Below, one piece after another: positions 39,201 through 47,866 of a stretch of 64,000 nt of DNA. Position 1 is the first letter of the stretch. Each line of letters begins with the position of its first letter. The DNA is from Ovis canadensis. Its lineage: Eukaryota > Chordata > Mammalia > Artiodactyla > Bovidae. The notes below the pieces were generated by a model. The model did not search any database, was not told where the DNA came from, and saw nothing but the letters and a program-made list of their open reading frames with translations. The translations under genes and the position numbers were made by a program. The stretch is from NCBI RefSeq assembly GCF_042477335.2, contig NC_091260.1, positions 46,891,001-46,955,000 on the forward strand. The letters are read 5' to 3'.

Positions 39201-40954
39201 TAGATGCTAGGAATACCTACATAAATGGCAATAAATCAGCTCAGAACTTTCTTTCTCCCACTGAAAAATATCAGATCACACTCCTGCCCAGCTCAAAAGT
39301 TTGAGTGTTTCACAGCAAACTCAAAGGGTAAGTGGATGAAATAGAAAACTTGAATCCTTTGTTTACTTGTGGATTTACTGTAACCCAAAATCAGGCTTCC
39401 CTGGTAGCTCAAATGGTAAAGAATCTGCTGGCAATGCAGGAGATTTGAGCTCGAGCCCCGGGTTGGGAGGTTCCTTTAGAGAAGCACACAGTAATCCACT
39501 CCAGTATTCTTGCCTAGAAAGTCCCATGGACAGAGGAGCCTGGTGTGCTGCAGTCCATGGGGTTGCAAAGAGTCAGAAACGACTGGGTGACTAACACTTT
39601 CAACACCAGCTGAGACTTCCTAGGGTCATTACTAATGAAATTTGAACCAATAATTTCTAATGAAGAATTGAAAAGCTCTTATTTAGAATAAATCCTGGAA
39701 ATACTAAGACCTATATCTCTAAGCATATGGGTCCTGTACTGCATTAGAAACCATTAGCATTAATATTTTTATCTTAGCCTCTGCCTCTCTGTGCTGTGCT
39801 TAGTTGTTCAGCTGTGTCTGACTTTTTGCAACTCCATGGACCACCAGGGGCCCACCAGGCTCCTCTGTCCATGGAGGTTATCCAGGCAAGAATACTGGAG
39901 TGGGTTGCCATGCCGTCCTCCAGGGGATCTTTTCAACCCAGGGATAGAACACAGGTTTCCTGCTTTGCAGGCAGATTCTTTACCATCTGAGTCACCAGGG
40001 AAACCCAAGAATACTGGAGTGGGTAGCCTATCCATTCTCCAGGGGATCTTCCCAACCCAGGAATCAACCAGGGTCTCCTGCATTGCAGGCGGATTCTTTA
40101 CCAGCTGAGCTACCAGGGAAGCCCTAAATGCTCCCTATTTGCCACTAATTATCATTGAACATTGAAAAATTAGCATTTGACTTGGTCCAGAAAATGAGGA
40201 TTCTGCTGGCATTCTACTTAGAGAGAAAATGAAATTGCTAATACACCACATATGTGTGTCAAAAGTTATTTTCCCTCTATTTTCAAAATGGCCATACTAA
40301 GTGAAAGACGCATCTTTTGGCCTTAAGGTTGTTAATACCTATGAATTCACTTACTTGATGAAGAAATCCCAATGTATCACTAACAGTAGTCTCTTTCCAC
40401 TGTATTTCGGGATGTCACTGTCAGAACAGTAAGACATTTACACCAGCAAGAAAACTGCTGGCTTTGGATTGTGTTTGAATAAAAAAGTTATAAATCCTCC
40501 AGAACAATAACATACATCATTCCCTGCTTTTTAAATCTTGGACACTTTTCCCTTTTATCATATTTCACTGAAAATTATCTCCAGGAGAATGACAAATGAA
40601 AATAAAGAGTAGTCATTTTCTTTTTTTTTTCAGGAAAACTGCCTCCTCCCTCTTGGCCCAATTCAACCTACCGTGATTTAAGTTGCAAATGGTAGCTGAC
40701 TGGGAAAAAGTATTAAACAAACAGTTGAGAAAAAGCTGACAGCTCATTTCTCCCTTTTTCTGTACCAAAATCAACAGCTTCCGACTTTTCTTCAGGGGAT
40801 CTGTAATAGTCTCCAGAATCTCATACTCTTCCTCAGAAATCAGCTTCCGAGAGGTTAACGTATCTAAGACACAATCAGGATCCTGTTGTAAGACTTCTAG
40901 CAACTTTTTTCTTTCTTTTTCTATGATCTGGGATGGAACACTGCCGGTAGCCAT
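28000..40954 (-). CDS. CARD6: CARD6, caspase recruitment domain family member 6 (three coding exons, 1035 aa)
   Basis: Three minus-strand exons (40954-40672, 39098-38550, 30275-28000) join through GT/AG introns, both in phase 1, giving 283+549+2276 nt, or 1035 codons plus TAA. As I recall, human CARD6 is about 1037 aa, so this copy looks full length and intact. Domain order: N-terminal CARD (about residues 1-94), an acidic Ser/Tyr-rich linker (95-277), a region resembling the URGCP/VLIG-type GTPase-like family (about 278-650), and a basic Pro/Gln/Ser-rich tail. CARD6 is described in the literature as an interferon-inducible cytoplasmic regulator of RIPK2/NOD-type NF-kB signalling; that role is taken from the family and is not visible in the DNA. 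RPL37 lies head-to-head about 17.6 kb away. The start chosen is MATGS at 40954; an in-frame upstream ATG at 41065 would add 37 residues of doubtful, lysine-rich sequence. Confidence 0.95.
30370..30612. mobile_element. Ruminant L1 3' end with inverted 5' part
   Basis: 30370-30463 is antisense L1 ORF2 end (GAGTAATATTCCATTGTATA). It is joined directly to sense 3' UTR at 30465-30612 (GGGAGGGTGGTTCAGAAGGG, GATGTATGGTAGAAACC, AATTATGCTCCAAC) with an A-rich end. This inverted arrangement is typical of twin-primed L1 insertions. Confidence 0.65.
30800..31085 (-). mobile_element. Old L1 fragment (L1M/L1ME-like), antisense
   Basis: Contains the antisense L1 pattern TTTACTTAACCATTGTCTAC, TGATGATCATTCAAGTTTTT and TGCAGTAATGAAAAAGCCTG. 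Divergence is high. Confidence 0.45.
31860..34020 (+). mobile_element. Old L1 (ORF1-like region), split by BovB
   Basis: Sequence at 31860-32516 follows the pattern of old L1/HAL1 ORF1 DNA (GATGTTGGACATAGAAAATA, GAACAGAGCCTCAGGGACC, TAACATACATGTACTTGGAG). It resumes at 33771 (ATCAGAAAGAATGGAAGCC, AAATTCTTTACAGGAAAA). BovB at 32517-33770 interrupts it. Confidence 0.7.
32517..33770 (+). mobile_element. BovB LINE fragment in CARD6 intron 2
   Basis: A 5'-truncated BovB copy starting in the reverse-transcriptase region ([31 protein letters not shown]), with [13 protein letters not shown], where the second catalytic Asp of YADD is changed to Asn. The 3' tail is ACTGAACTGA at 33761-33770. A short deletion and frameshifts break the frame near 32.87 and 33.2 kb. 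It lies within an older L1 ORF1-like region. Confidence 0.9.
34014..34190. repeat. Bov-tA pieces in opposite orientation
   Basis: A sense head (TTCCCCTGGTGGCGCTAGTG, about 34018-34103) and an antisense BovA 3' piece (GCTCAGTCGTGTCCAACTCT, about 34125-34190) lie close together. Confidence 0.75.
35101..35311 (+). repeat. Bov-tA SINE
   Basis: GGGTTTCCCTGGTGGCTCAG through GGACATGACTGAGAGACTAA. Confidence 0.9.
35430..35868 (+). mobile_element. MaLR-type LTR (MLT1-like), plus strand
   Basis: The text follows the well-known MLT1 pattern: CCAGTACTTCAGAATGTG, then CTTATTTGTGAATAGGGTC, GGGTGGGCCCTAATGCAAT, then AAGCCACCTTTTTGTAGTA and GGCGGCCCTAGGAAACC at the end. It is an old mammalian ERVL-MaLR LTR in CARD6 intron 2. 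Confidence 0.75.
35997..36110 (+). repeat. Bov-A fragment
   Basis: GGGCATGGCAATCCACTCCA through CATTGCAGAGAGTCAACTG. Confidence 0.78.
36736..36912 (+). repeat. CHR-type SINE interrupted by a short BovB/Bov-A piece
   Basis: CHR head GGGAATTCCTTGGTGTTCCA and tail ATGGTGCGGCCAAAAAAATA. Between them lies an antisense BovB/Bov-A tail (TCAGTTCAGTTCAGTCATTC, about 36811-36862). Confidence 0.65.
37161..37676 (+). mobile_element. BovB 3' fragment inserted in an MLT1 LTR
   Basis: 516 bp of BovB 3' sequence ending ACTGAACTG, flanked by the 7-bp duplication ATTGTTT (37154-37160 and 37677-37683). Confidence 0.88.
38205..38332 (+). repeat. Bov-A fragment
   Basis: GGAGAAGGGCATGGCAACCC through GAGTTGGACACGACTGAACG. 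It lies about 220 bp from CARD6 exon 2 on the intron side. Confidence 0.83.
38550..39098 (-). CDS. CARD6: CARD6 exon 2 (acidic linker)
   Basis: Codes for residues 95-277. A pyrimidine-rich acceptor ending in AG at 39100-39099 precedes it, and the donor GTATGG follows at 38549 (phase 1). The frame would run on to a stop at 38500 if the donor were ignored, but splicing at 38550 joins exon 3 in frame. The product is strongly acidic (runs such as EEEEEKS) and rich in Tyr and Ser, with two similar blocks starting DSLYL (residue 203) and DSVYL (residue 243). No catalytic motif is visible. It looks like a disordered linker between the CARD and the GTPase-like region. Confidence 0.92.
39393..39602 (+). 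repeat. Bov-tA SINE in CARD6 intron 1
   Basis: AGGCTTCCCTGGTAGCTCAA through AACGACTGGGTGACTAACAC. Confidence 0.88.
39797..40125 (-). repeat. Bov-tA SINE with duplicated tRNA-side unit
   Basis: A complete antisense Bov-tA ending CACCAGGGAAACCC at about 40007, followed by a second unit ending GAGCTACCAGGGAAGCCC at 40124. Confidence 0.87.
40672..40954 (-). CDS. CARD6: CARD6 exon 1 (CARD domain)
   Basis: Codes for residues 1-94 plus the first base of codon 95. The translation begins [20 protein letters not shown] and has the helical charged/hydrophobic pattern of a CARD, including [14 protein letters not shown] and [19 protein letters not shown]. CARDs form homotypic death-fold interactions. 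The exon ends CACG with the donor GTAGGT at 40671-40666 (phase 1). The frame stays open past the donor to 40613, but that extension is intron read-through. Confidence 0.93.
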
Positions 40955-41603
40955 TGTTCCTGTTTTCTGCAGACCAGGAAATGAACTACGAAACTGTTTC
41001 GATGCAGAAACACAAGTTAGGTTTTGCTTTTTTTTTTTTAAAGGCAGAGTAATGCTTTTTGGCAAAGATTAACCATGTCAGTGACCTTTAGTGTTGGAGA
41101 GAGCAGATAGAAACAAGCCAAACAGTTCGGGGGAATCCAGCCATGAGCCCCCACAGATCCTGGATCCCTATAGATTATTTACCCTTTTTTTTTTTTAATG
41201 ACTTGTCTCAGTTTCATATGGTTCAGCCTCCAAGAACTCTTTCTCTGAGAAGCACCTCTTAAACTTCAGACTCCTTGCTCTGCAATAACAAGATTATGAA
41301 TTGATTAACCCTTTTGGAGAGAAATCTGTCAATACGCAGCAATAAATAAATAAATGTGACAGATAAAAATAAAAATTAAACCATTCAATGCAGCAGTTCC
41401 ACTTCTAGGAAATTATCTTTAAAAATAATGAGACAAATGACCAAAGATGGATATGCAACAATCTGCACTTTCATATTTTTATAATAGTATAAAAATGAAA
41501 GTAACTCAAATTTCCACAAATTGGGATTTATGCAACAGATGTTGATACATCAACAATGGTGTTACCAAGTGAAGTCTGGCTGCTCATCGCTCAAAAACCA
41601 GTA

Positions 41604-41812
41604 AGTGAAAGTCACTCAGTCGTGTCTGACTCTTTGCGACTCCTTGGGCTATACAGCCCATGGAATTTTCCAGGCCAGAACACTGGAGTGGGTATCCCTC
41701 TCCAGGGATATCCGTTCCCTTCTCCAGGGTATCTTAACCCAGGGATTGAACCCAGGTCTCCAGCATTGAAGGAGGATTCTTTACCAGCTGAGCCACCAAG
41801 GGAGCACTGGAA
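41604..41812 (-). repeat. Bov-tA SINE upstream of CARD6
   Basis: CACTCAGTCGTGTCTGACTC through CTGAGCCACCAAGGGAGC, with a small internal duplication of the CTCCAGGG segment. Confidence 0.85.
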
Positions 41813-42461
41813 AGACAAATATTGGTAGAAAGGAAAGTTGTTTTAATCAGAATGCCAGCAGTCCGGGGAGATGGTGGACTCGGTGTCCTCCAAAAACTGC
41901 TCGGAGGATTCTGGTTGGCCACGAAATTTTTATAAGAAAGAGGGGAAGTAATCTCAGTTAACCATTGAAATAGGGGGTCAGAGTTGTTGCCACCTCCCTC
42001 TGTGTGCAGACTTGTGGGCAGACCAGTCAACTTCTTAGATTTTTCTTTAGAGGTTATCTTGTTCACACAGTGTATTTGCAAGATTATACTAAACAGGAAG
42101 CTAGCCAAGAGATCTGGTCTTCTGTTAACTACTTATTCTTCATTTCAACATCTTTGATGTACGGAAAGAACCAATAGATTAGGCAAGGTATGGAGTGATC
42201 AAGATTTGAAAGGCATGCTAGGGCCAGAGGCATGTAGAGTGTGGAGTGCCAGGTTTAAGGCTAGTGACAAGGCAAAAGGGGTCTCCTGCAGAGAGCTCTT
42301 TCCTAAAAAGAGCCCTTTCCTGCCAAAAGGTGCTTACAAATCTCCACTTGTCAGAACATCATTCTGAAACTGTTTGGTACCATTTTGGAGGGCTCCGACA
42401 AGCTCCAGTACTGGAGTACTTTCTGTCCCAGCAGAGTAAGAATTCAGACAGAACCAAAGTG
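41813..42461 (-). mobile_element. LTR-like remnant interrupted by the solo LTR
   Basis: Minus-strand sequence with TATAAAAATTT near 41930 followed by a short R/U5-like stretch ending by the Bov-tA at 41.8 kb. The solo LTR at 42468 splits it, and flanking sequence continues after 43727. The family was not recognised. Confidence 0.35.
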
Positions 42462-42467
42462 ATAGGT

Positions 42468-43720
42468 TGCCGGGGTCCAGCCCCGGTGGATCCAGGGAAT
42501 TCAAAGCGGGGACGGCGTTGGTGAGGGAAAAACTTATTTATTTATTACCATAAGATTAGATAAGGAAGAAATAGTATAGTAGGAAAATTAAGTGGAGAGA
42601 AGAGGCTGATTAACTTGGGTTACGTGGAAAACCAATAAAGTTCCAGACAAGGAGCTTGCACCATCTACGTTAGGCCGCAGGCGCCCGTTTGAATATCGGA
42701 GAGTGCCCCGCCTTGGGCTCTCTCTCTTGCAGATCTTAAAAGTCGGGACAAGTAAGTATACATGGTGAGCCTCCATGCCCCAGATGGGAATTCAGCCTGA
42801 AATTAGAGTAAAGAGGAGACACGGGGGAAACCAGTTCTTCCAATGACTGCCCCCCCTCTTCATTGTCCTTCAAGGCCTTTTATACTTTTGATTATACATA
42901 GAGATCAATGGGCAACACAAAATTATGTAGCATTAGCAGCCCAGACTCTTTCTGTATATCTTTTGGTATACAAAAGGTCTCAGGTGATTTACATTATTTC
43001 TGGCCAAGAGGCTTGCTAACACTTTTTGGCTCTCTTCCTTAATGAATGTTAATTTCGTTTCCCCTGAAGTGTTTTTCTTTCATCTGCATCTCCTTAAAGC
43101 ACTAAAGTTGCATCTCTATAGAACAAAGGTGCAGTGGGTTATAACAAAGAAGGTACTTAACTCAAAGACCTAATGTTGCTAATACCAGGTCTACTACTTG
43201 TTTTTCTATATACCAACTATATCTAAAAATAAAGGATATCAAAATTTGGCAGCAAGTATTGGCTCAACAATGAAACGCTTAATCAGTTTTATTCTAATGA
43301 TCTTGACACCTCGGAAGCCCCTGCATTCCTAGGATGTTTTAAGCTTCCTGTGCCTCTCGAGGATGGAAGACTGTAAACAATCACATGCGCAGCTGTATGA
43401 GTCCTGCAGGCAGGCTAGAAAGCCATCAAAGGGGTTTTTGGATTGAAACACTCGTATTATGCCCAGGAGATTTGTTATCTAAAAGCTCTAAATTAATTTT
43501 TTTTTCCATAAAAATGTGGTGGGGGGACAGCCCCCTGTTAATGACAGAAGAGTAGGTGGAAAGCATAACACAGTAAAGCAGGCAGACTCTGGTCTTGGGG
43601 GGTGGATGCTCAGGAAATTCCAGGGGGAACCCCTGAAGTCTGATCACGTCCTTGCATTTTGTCAGGGTTCCTTCTGCATGACCTTGTCACGGGTGGGATT
43701 CCTCACACTGGCCCCCGGCA
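42468..43720 (-). mobile_element. Solo LTR of a class II (ERV2/beta-like) endogenous retrovirus, BTLTR1-like
   Basis: A 1253-bp element begins TGCCGGGG and ends CCCCCGGCA on the plus strand, giving the TG...CA ends and inverted terminal repeats of a retroviral LTR. It is flanked by a perfect 6-bp duplication ATAGGT (42462-42467 and 43721-43726), the size expected for class II ERVs. Read on the minus strand it has a TATAAAAGG box near 42883 and AATAAA near 42545, giving U3-R-U5 order. No internal genes remain: it is a solo LTR left by recombination. The resemblance to the bovine BTLTR1 family is from memory. Confidence 0.88.
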
Positions 43721-43818
43721 ATAGGTAACAAGTGATTTATTAGGTAAGGATGCCTATGAGGCTTACAAGTGGAAAGGAAAGCGTGGCATGCTCTGAGAAC
43801 TTAGTGGGCTATAGTTTT

Positions 43819-44125
43819 ATTTATTTATTTATTTTGGGGTCTCTGTTGCTGCATTCGGGTTTTCTCTAGTTGTGGGAACGGGGGACAACTCCCTAGTTGT
43901 TGTGCATGGGCTTCTCATTGTGGTGGCTTCTCTTGTTGCAGAGCACAGGCTCCAAGCACACAGGTTTAGCAGTGGCGGCTCCCAGGCTCTAGAGTAGGGG
44001 CTCAGTAGCTGTGGCATATGGGCTTCGTTGCTCCAAGCCATGTGGAATCTTTCCAGACAAGGGATTGAACCCATGTCTCCTGCCTTGGTAGGTGGATTCT
44101 TACCCACTATACCACCAGGGAAGTC
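43819..44125 (-). repeat. CHR-type SINE, nearly full length
   Basis: Antisense (TTTA)n tail, body GTTGTGGGAACGGGGGACAA and TTGTGGTGGCTTCTCTTGTT, head TATACCACCAGGGAAGTC. A perfect 10-bp target duplication CTATAGTTTT flanks it (43809-43818 and 44126-44135). Confidence 0.87.
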
Positions 44126-44946
44126 CTATAGTTTTCTAGTCAAAGGAAAAGTGGGGAGGGGGAAAGACCAATTTCCTCCTCATTTTTGAGTAGACATTAT
44201 GCTTGCATCATCAACTCCTCCAGGTTGGGCAGTTTTCTTGCCCCTACACGGTCAAACCAGAATTGTCATGACACTATGGAAATGGTCTCAGTACAATGAG
44301 GGTCTTTACTTTGAAATGTCACCTTTTCATAAATTATTGTTCTTCATGTGTGTAGAGAGCATGCCATCGCTGGGCAGAACAGCATTGTTTTATAGTTTTA
44401 GGGCATGACCCATGCTTCTGCATGATTTTGTTGCTAAGCAATCCACTTGGGATTGTGGTTACGCTGACCTGTTTTCTTAAGTGATCATTAACTTATGGGG
44501 GTCTCCCATACTTTTTTCTTTATATACAGTCCTCTAGTGGGATTAACTCTGACCCTATCAATTCTGTTTCTATGGGATTATGGGCCAAAGGCTGTCTTTT
44601 GTAACTTCTTCATACTGACAGAGGGTGCCGTATTTTTAGAGTGGAAGATGTCAGATGGGTTTGTAGCATCTCTTTGCCTACAGTTTTAGTTGCCCACTTA
44701 CATATGCAGACAGAACAAGCTACAATTATTTTTCTTTTAAATATAATGTATATCTACATATACATATCATATACATGCACTATATATATTGACATTTTAA
44801 ACAAAATTGGGATCTATAACTTGCTGTTTTCCATAATAACGTATCATGGATATCACTACTTGTCAATATGTGTAGATTTACTTCATCCTACAATTATTTC
44901 ATGTCCACCAAGATATAGATTATTATTGAAACAGGGAACCAAATTC

Positions 44947-45550
44947 TGTTCACAGAGCCAAAGAATGGAATTCACAAACTGGAAAACACTCATGCAGGCA
45001 AAGTTTATTTTAAAGGACAGAGATACAAAGCCCTCAGCATAGACACTGAGAAGGGATGAAGAGACCCCAAAGACAGGAATAACAGCAGTTTTTATATCTT
45101 TATTAGAATTGATCTATTCATTTTTGGTTGGCTCTGGGCCAAAAGCATATAATTTCTGACCAATCAGTTTAAATGTTGCAATGTCCAATTTGCCATTTTT
45201 ATGGTTTGTTTTTTTTTTTTTGGTTTCCAGTTTCTCTAGACATTGTGACACCATCCCTTGACCCTTTCTCAAGACCCCAGACTATTACTTAGAGACCAAA
45301 TGTATGTTTAGGAGCTAATGGTCCACCTGCAGTTTTTCTCCTTGATAAACTGGACAGCAATTAACGATTGTCTTGTCCTGGGTCTGAATGTTTTATGACC
45401 CTCCAGGCAAGGGAGGCATTCCTTGGAATGCCTAGAAACTGAAGCAGTAAATATAGCTCGGAGCTAACAGAGCAAAACGCTTATGTGAGAGAATTAAAAC
45501 TGAAATTTAAAAGAGAAACAAGGCTCTGACTCTACACTGACTGCCTAACA
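44947..45550 (-). mobile_element. Endogenous retrovirus LTR (class I-like), solo or remnant
   Basis: Plus-strand ends are TGTTCACAGAG and GCCTAACA, so the minus-strand LTR starts TGTTAGGC and ends GTGAACA. On the minus strand a TATAAAA element (near 45097) is followed by AATAAA (near 45010), the usual R/U5 order. The 4-bp flanks are ATTC and ATTT, one mismatch from a class I duplication. No gag, pol or env sequence adjoins. Confidence 0.6.
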
Positions 45551-46190
45551 ATTTCTGCCTCATTATGAGCCATAGAGTTAATCCCATTCTCTTAAGGCCA
45601 GTTCTTGGAATTGTACTGGCCATAGATTCAGTATTGCTCAAGATGGAACAGTTTATATTATGGCTACAGTCGGCTCGTCATGCTGATGGCTTTTTCCCAC
45701 TGGTGGCAGTTACAGTATCTGTAAAACAACTCAGGAATGTGCATCAGACACCGAGTCTGTGACTCTGCTGTCCTAATCATTAATGGCTTGAGTTTGCTCT
45801 TTTGTGACTCAGGGAAGCCTGGAAGACTTCAGTTTTCCTATAAACAAGAGGCAGGAGACATGGAGGGGCCTTGGTGATTGGGATGGGATGGGGCAAGCTG
45901 AGTTCTGCTCAGTTCCAATGGAATACCAAAATGAAGTTAAAAACGATAAAGTAAATCTACACATATTGACAAGTAGTGATAGAAATGATACATTATTAAG
46001 GAAAATAGCAAGTTATAGATCCCATTTTTGTTTAAAAAGTTAATATGTATAGTGTATATATACTATTTGTATATATAGATATACATTATATTTAAGACAG
46101 CCAGGAGAGAGATAGCACAGATGTACCTCTGGTATCTCTGATTGATCTCAGAGAGGCAGCAGTGAGTGGTGGTATAAAACGAGATCTAAA

Positions 46191-46262
46191 TTCCCCACCC
46201 AGGAATTGAACCTGGGTAGCCTGGATGAAAATCAGGATTCCTAGCCACCAGACCAGCAAGGA
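46191..46262 (-). tRNA. tRNA-Glu(UUC)-like sequence, probably a pseudogene
   Basis: The minus strand from 46262 reads as a 72-nt intronless tRNA, the length of tRNA-Glu. The acceptor stem pairs seven positions, three as G-U wobbles. The T arm is a perfect 5-bp stem around TTCAATT, the anticodon loop reads TTTTCAT with UUC, and A- and B-box-like segments are present. The B box has A for the usual G, one anticodon-stem pair is lost, and a TTTT run about 14 nt downstream could serve as Pol III terminator. It sits among LTR remnants. It is much closer to a true tRNA-Glu than the tRNA heads of the SINEs nearby, but the changes suggest a decayed copy. Confidence 0.6.
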
Positions 46263-46413
46263 CTAGAGGGTAGAAGCTATTTTTCCCTGGTTTTACCCCA
46301 GTGAAAAAAGCATTTCTCATGCAGGCAAAAACTATAAATGCAGGTACAAAGTTTGTTATTAGAGATATACATAGCACAACAACACACAGGACAGCACACA
46401 GACAAATAGTTTG

Positions 46414-47155
46414 TTAAGACAGAAGCAAGGCAGAGACACACCTGGAGAGAAAGGTTGTGAGCTTCCCCACTAGTGAGGAGGAGCTCAGTAAAGAAGCAGT
46501 TAAGTTACTTATATAGAACATTTCTTCCAGGTCTTTTTTTTACCCTTGGCCAATTGTTCTTTTTCTTTTTCCACACCTGACCCACCCTTGGACCCTCCCA
46601 GACATGCATGTGCAACTTGTTTCCAAGATGGATTCCAGTCCAGAGGCCTATGGGATCACATGTTAGCATCACATATTATGGGGTGGCATCCCCTCCTTTT
46701 TGACCCTGAAGGAGCCTTTCTGGCCACATGAAATGTCTCCCTTGCCCCAAGGATGGGAAATATATGACTTCCTGATTCTTTGCTTAAGCAAGGTTTAGCC
46801 CTTCTCTGTTGCTACCATGACCGTTGTCTTAAGGTGTCCACTGGATACAAAGCCTGACTGCTCACCCTGTATCTGTTGTTACTTCCATTTTGGGAGGGCA
46901 CACAGGAGGATGGCTGTAAGTAACTAACCTGGAGCCCACCTGTCCTGTTTCAGGAAATGCAAACAGGAGACTAGTTGCAAGTGTCTAGCCTGAAGCCCAC
47001 TTTTTTCCTGCCCAGAGATATGTAAACAGGAGGCCAGCTGTAAATGCCTAGACTGGGGCCTATCTGTCTCCTGCCTCATGGTGATATGATAACAGCAGGA
47101 TTAAAACTTCTACTTTAAACATTTCTATTTATTTTAACACTTTTTGTTATCAACA
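46414..47155 (-). mobile_element. LTR-like sequence, minus orientation
   Basis: From TGTTAAGACAG (about 46414) to TTATCAACA (about 47155) the ends resemble an LTR in minus orientation, with a TATATAAG element near 46511-46519. The body holds diverged internal repeats of about 60-70 bp (each with AAACAGGAG and GCCCAC or similar, 46.89-47.09 kb), typical of U3 enhancer repeats. No clean target duplication was found, so the boundaries are uncertain. Confidence 0.5.
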
Positions 47156-47457
47156 GAATTTAATTTTCTAAAAAGTTATATGGTTGGTTTTTATTTTCAG
47201 TTATAGATCTGCAGCAATCTTCTTCTGAGGATGGCAAGAAAAATAGACATTTCAACTGTGCCTTTAGATTTGCAATCAGGTTGATGAAAACAAATAGTCC
47301 CAGGTCATTCACCTTAAAACCTAAGTAAAGAAACAAACAGTCAGCCAACCAGAGGTGCAGAATTGGTATAGAATTTAAAGGCTCAAGAGACAGTTTTCTA
47401 TGGCAGTTAACCTGGGGTATCCTCTAATGCACCTTAATGAAGTCTCCTTTACGTACA

Positions 47458-47596
47458 GTTGGGAAGGTCCCCTAGAGGAGGAAATGGCAACCCACTCCAG
47501 TATTTTTGCCTAGAGAATCCCATGGACAGAGGAGCCTGGGGGGCTACAGTCCATGGGGTCGCAAAAAGTCGGACACGACTGAGCGACTAATATTTT
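47458..47596 (+). repeat. Bov-tA, 3' part
   Basis: TTGGGAAGGTCCCCTAGAGG through CGGACACGACTGAGCGACTA; the tRNA head is missing. Confidence 0.83.
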
Positions 47597-47866
47597 ATAT
47601 ATATAATATATATAGTTCACAAGAACCTGAAAACAATATAAATATCAACAGAATACTGGATGAGCAAACTGTAGTATTTCACATAATGTAAAAGACAGTA
47701 TTCAAAAAGAATGAATTTCAGTGACCCACAGTATAGATAAATCATCATAGCATTAAGGGGAAATTTTAAGTCCCCAAATATTATATGCAGCATAGCACTC
47801 TCCTAAAAGGCTCAAAATAATGGAAATACAGACACATAGAGATTTTAGAAATTCACATGAAATCAA

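Larger units (their letters stand above)
39099..40671 (-). other. CARD6 intron 1 (1.6 kb)
   Basis: GT/AG phase-1 intron between the CARD exon and the acidic exon. It contains two Bov-tA SINEs (39.39-39.60 kb, plus; 39.79-40.12 kb, minus) and otherwise unremarkable AT-rich sequence. A minus-strand polypyrimidine tract sits just before exon 2. Confidence 0.85.
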
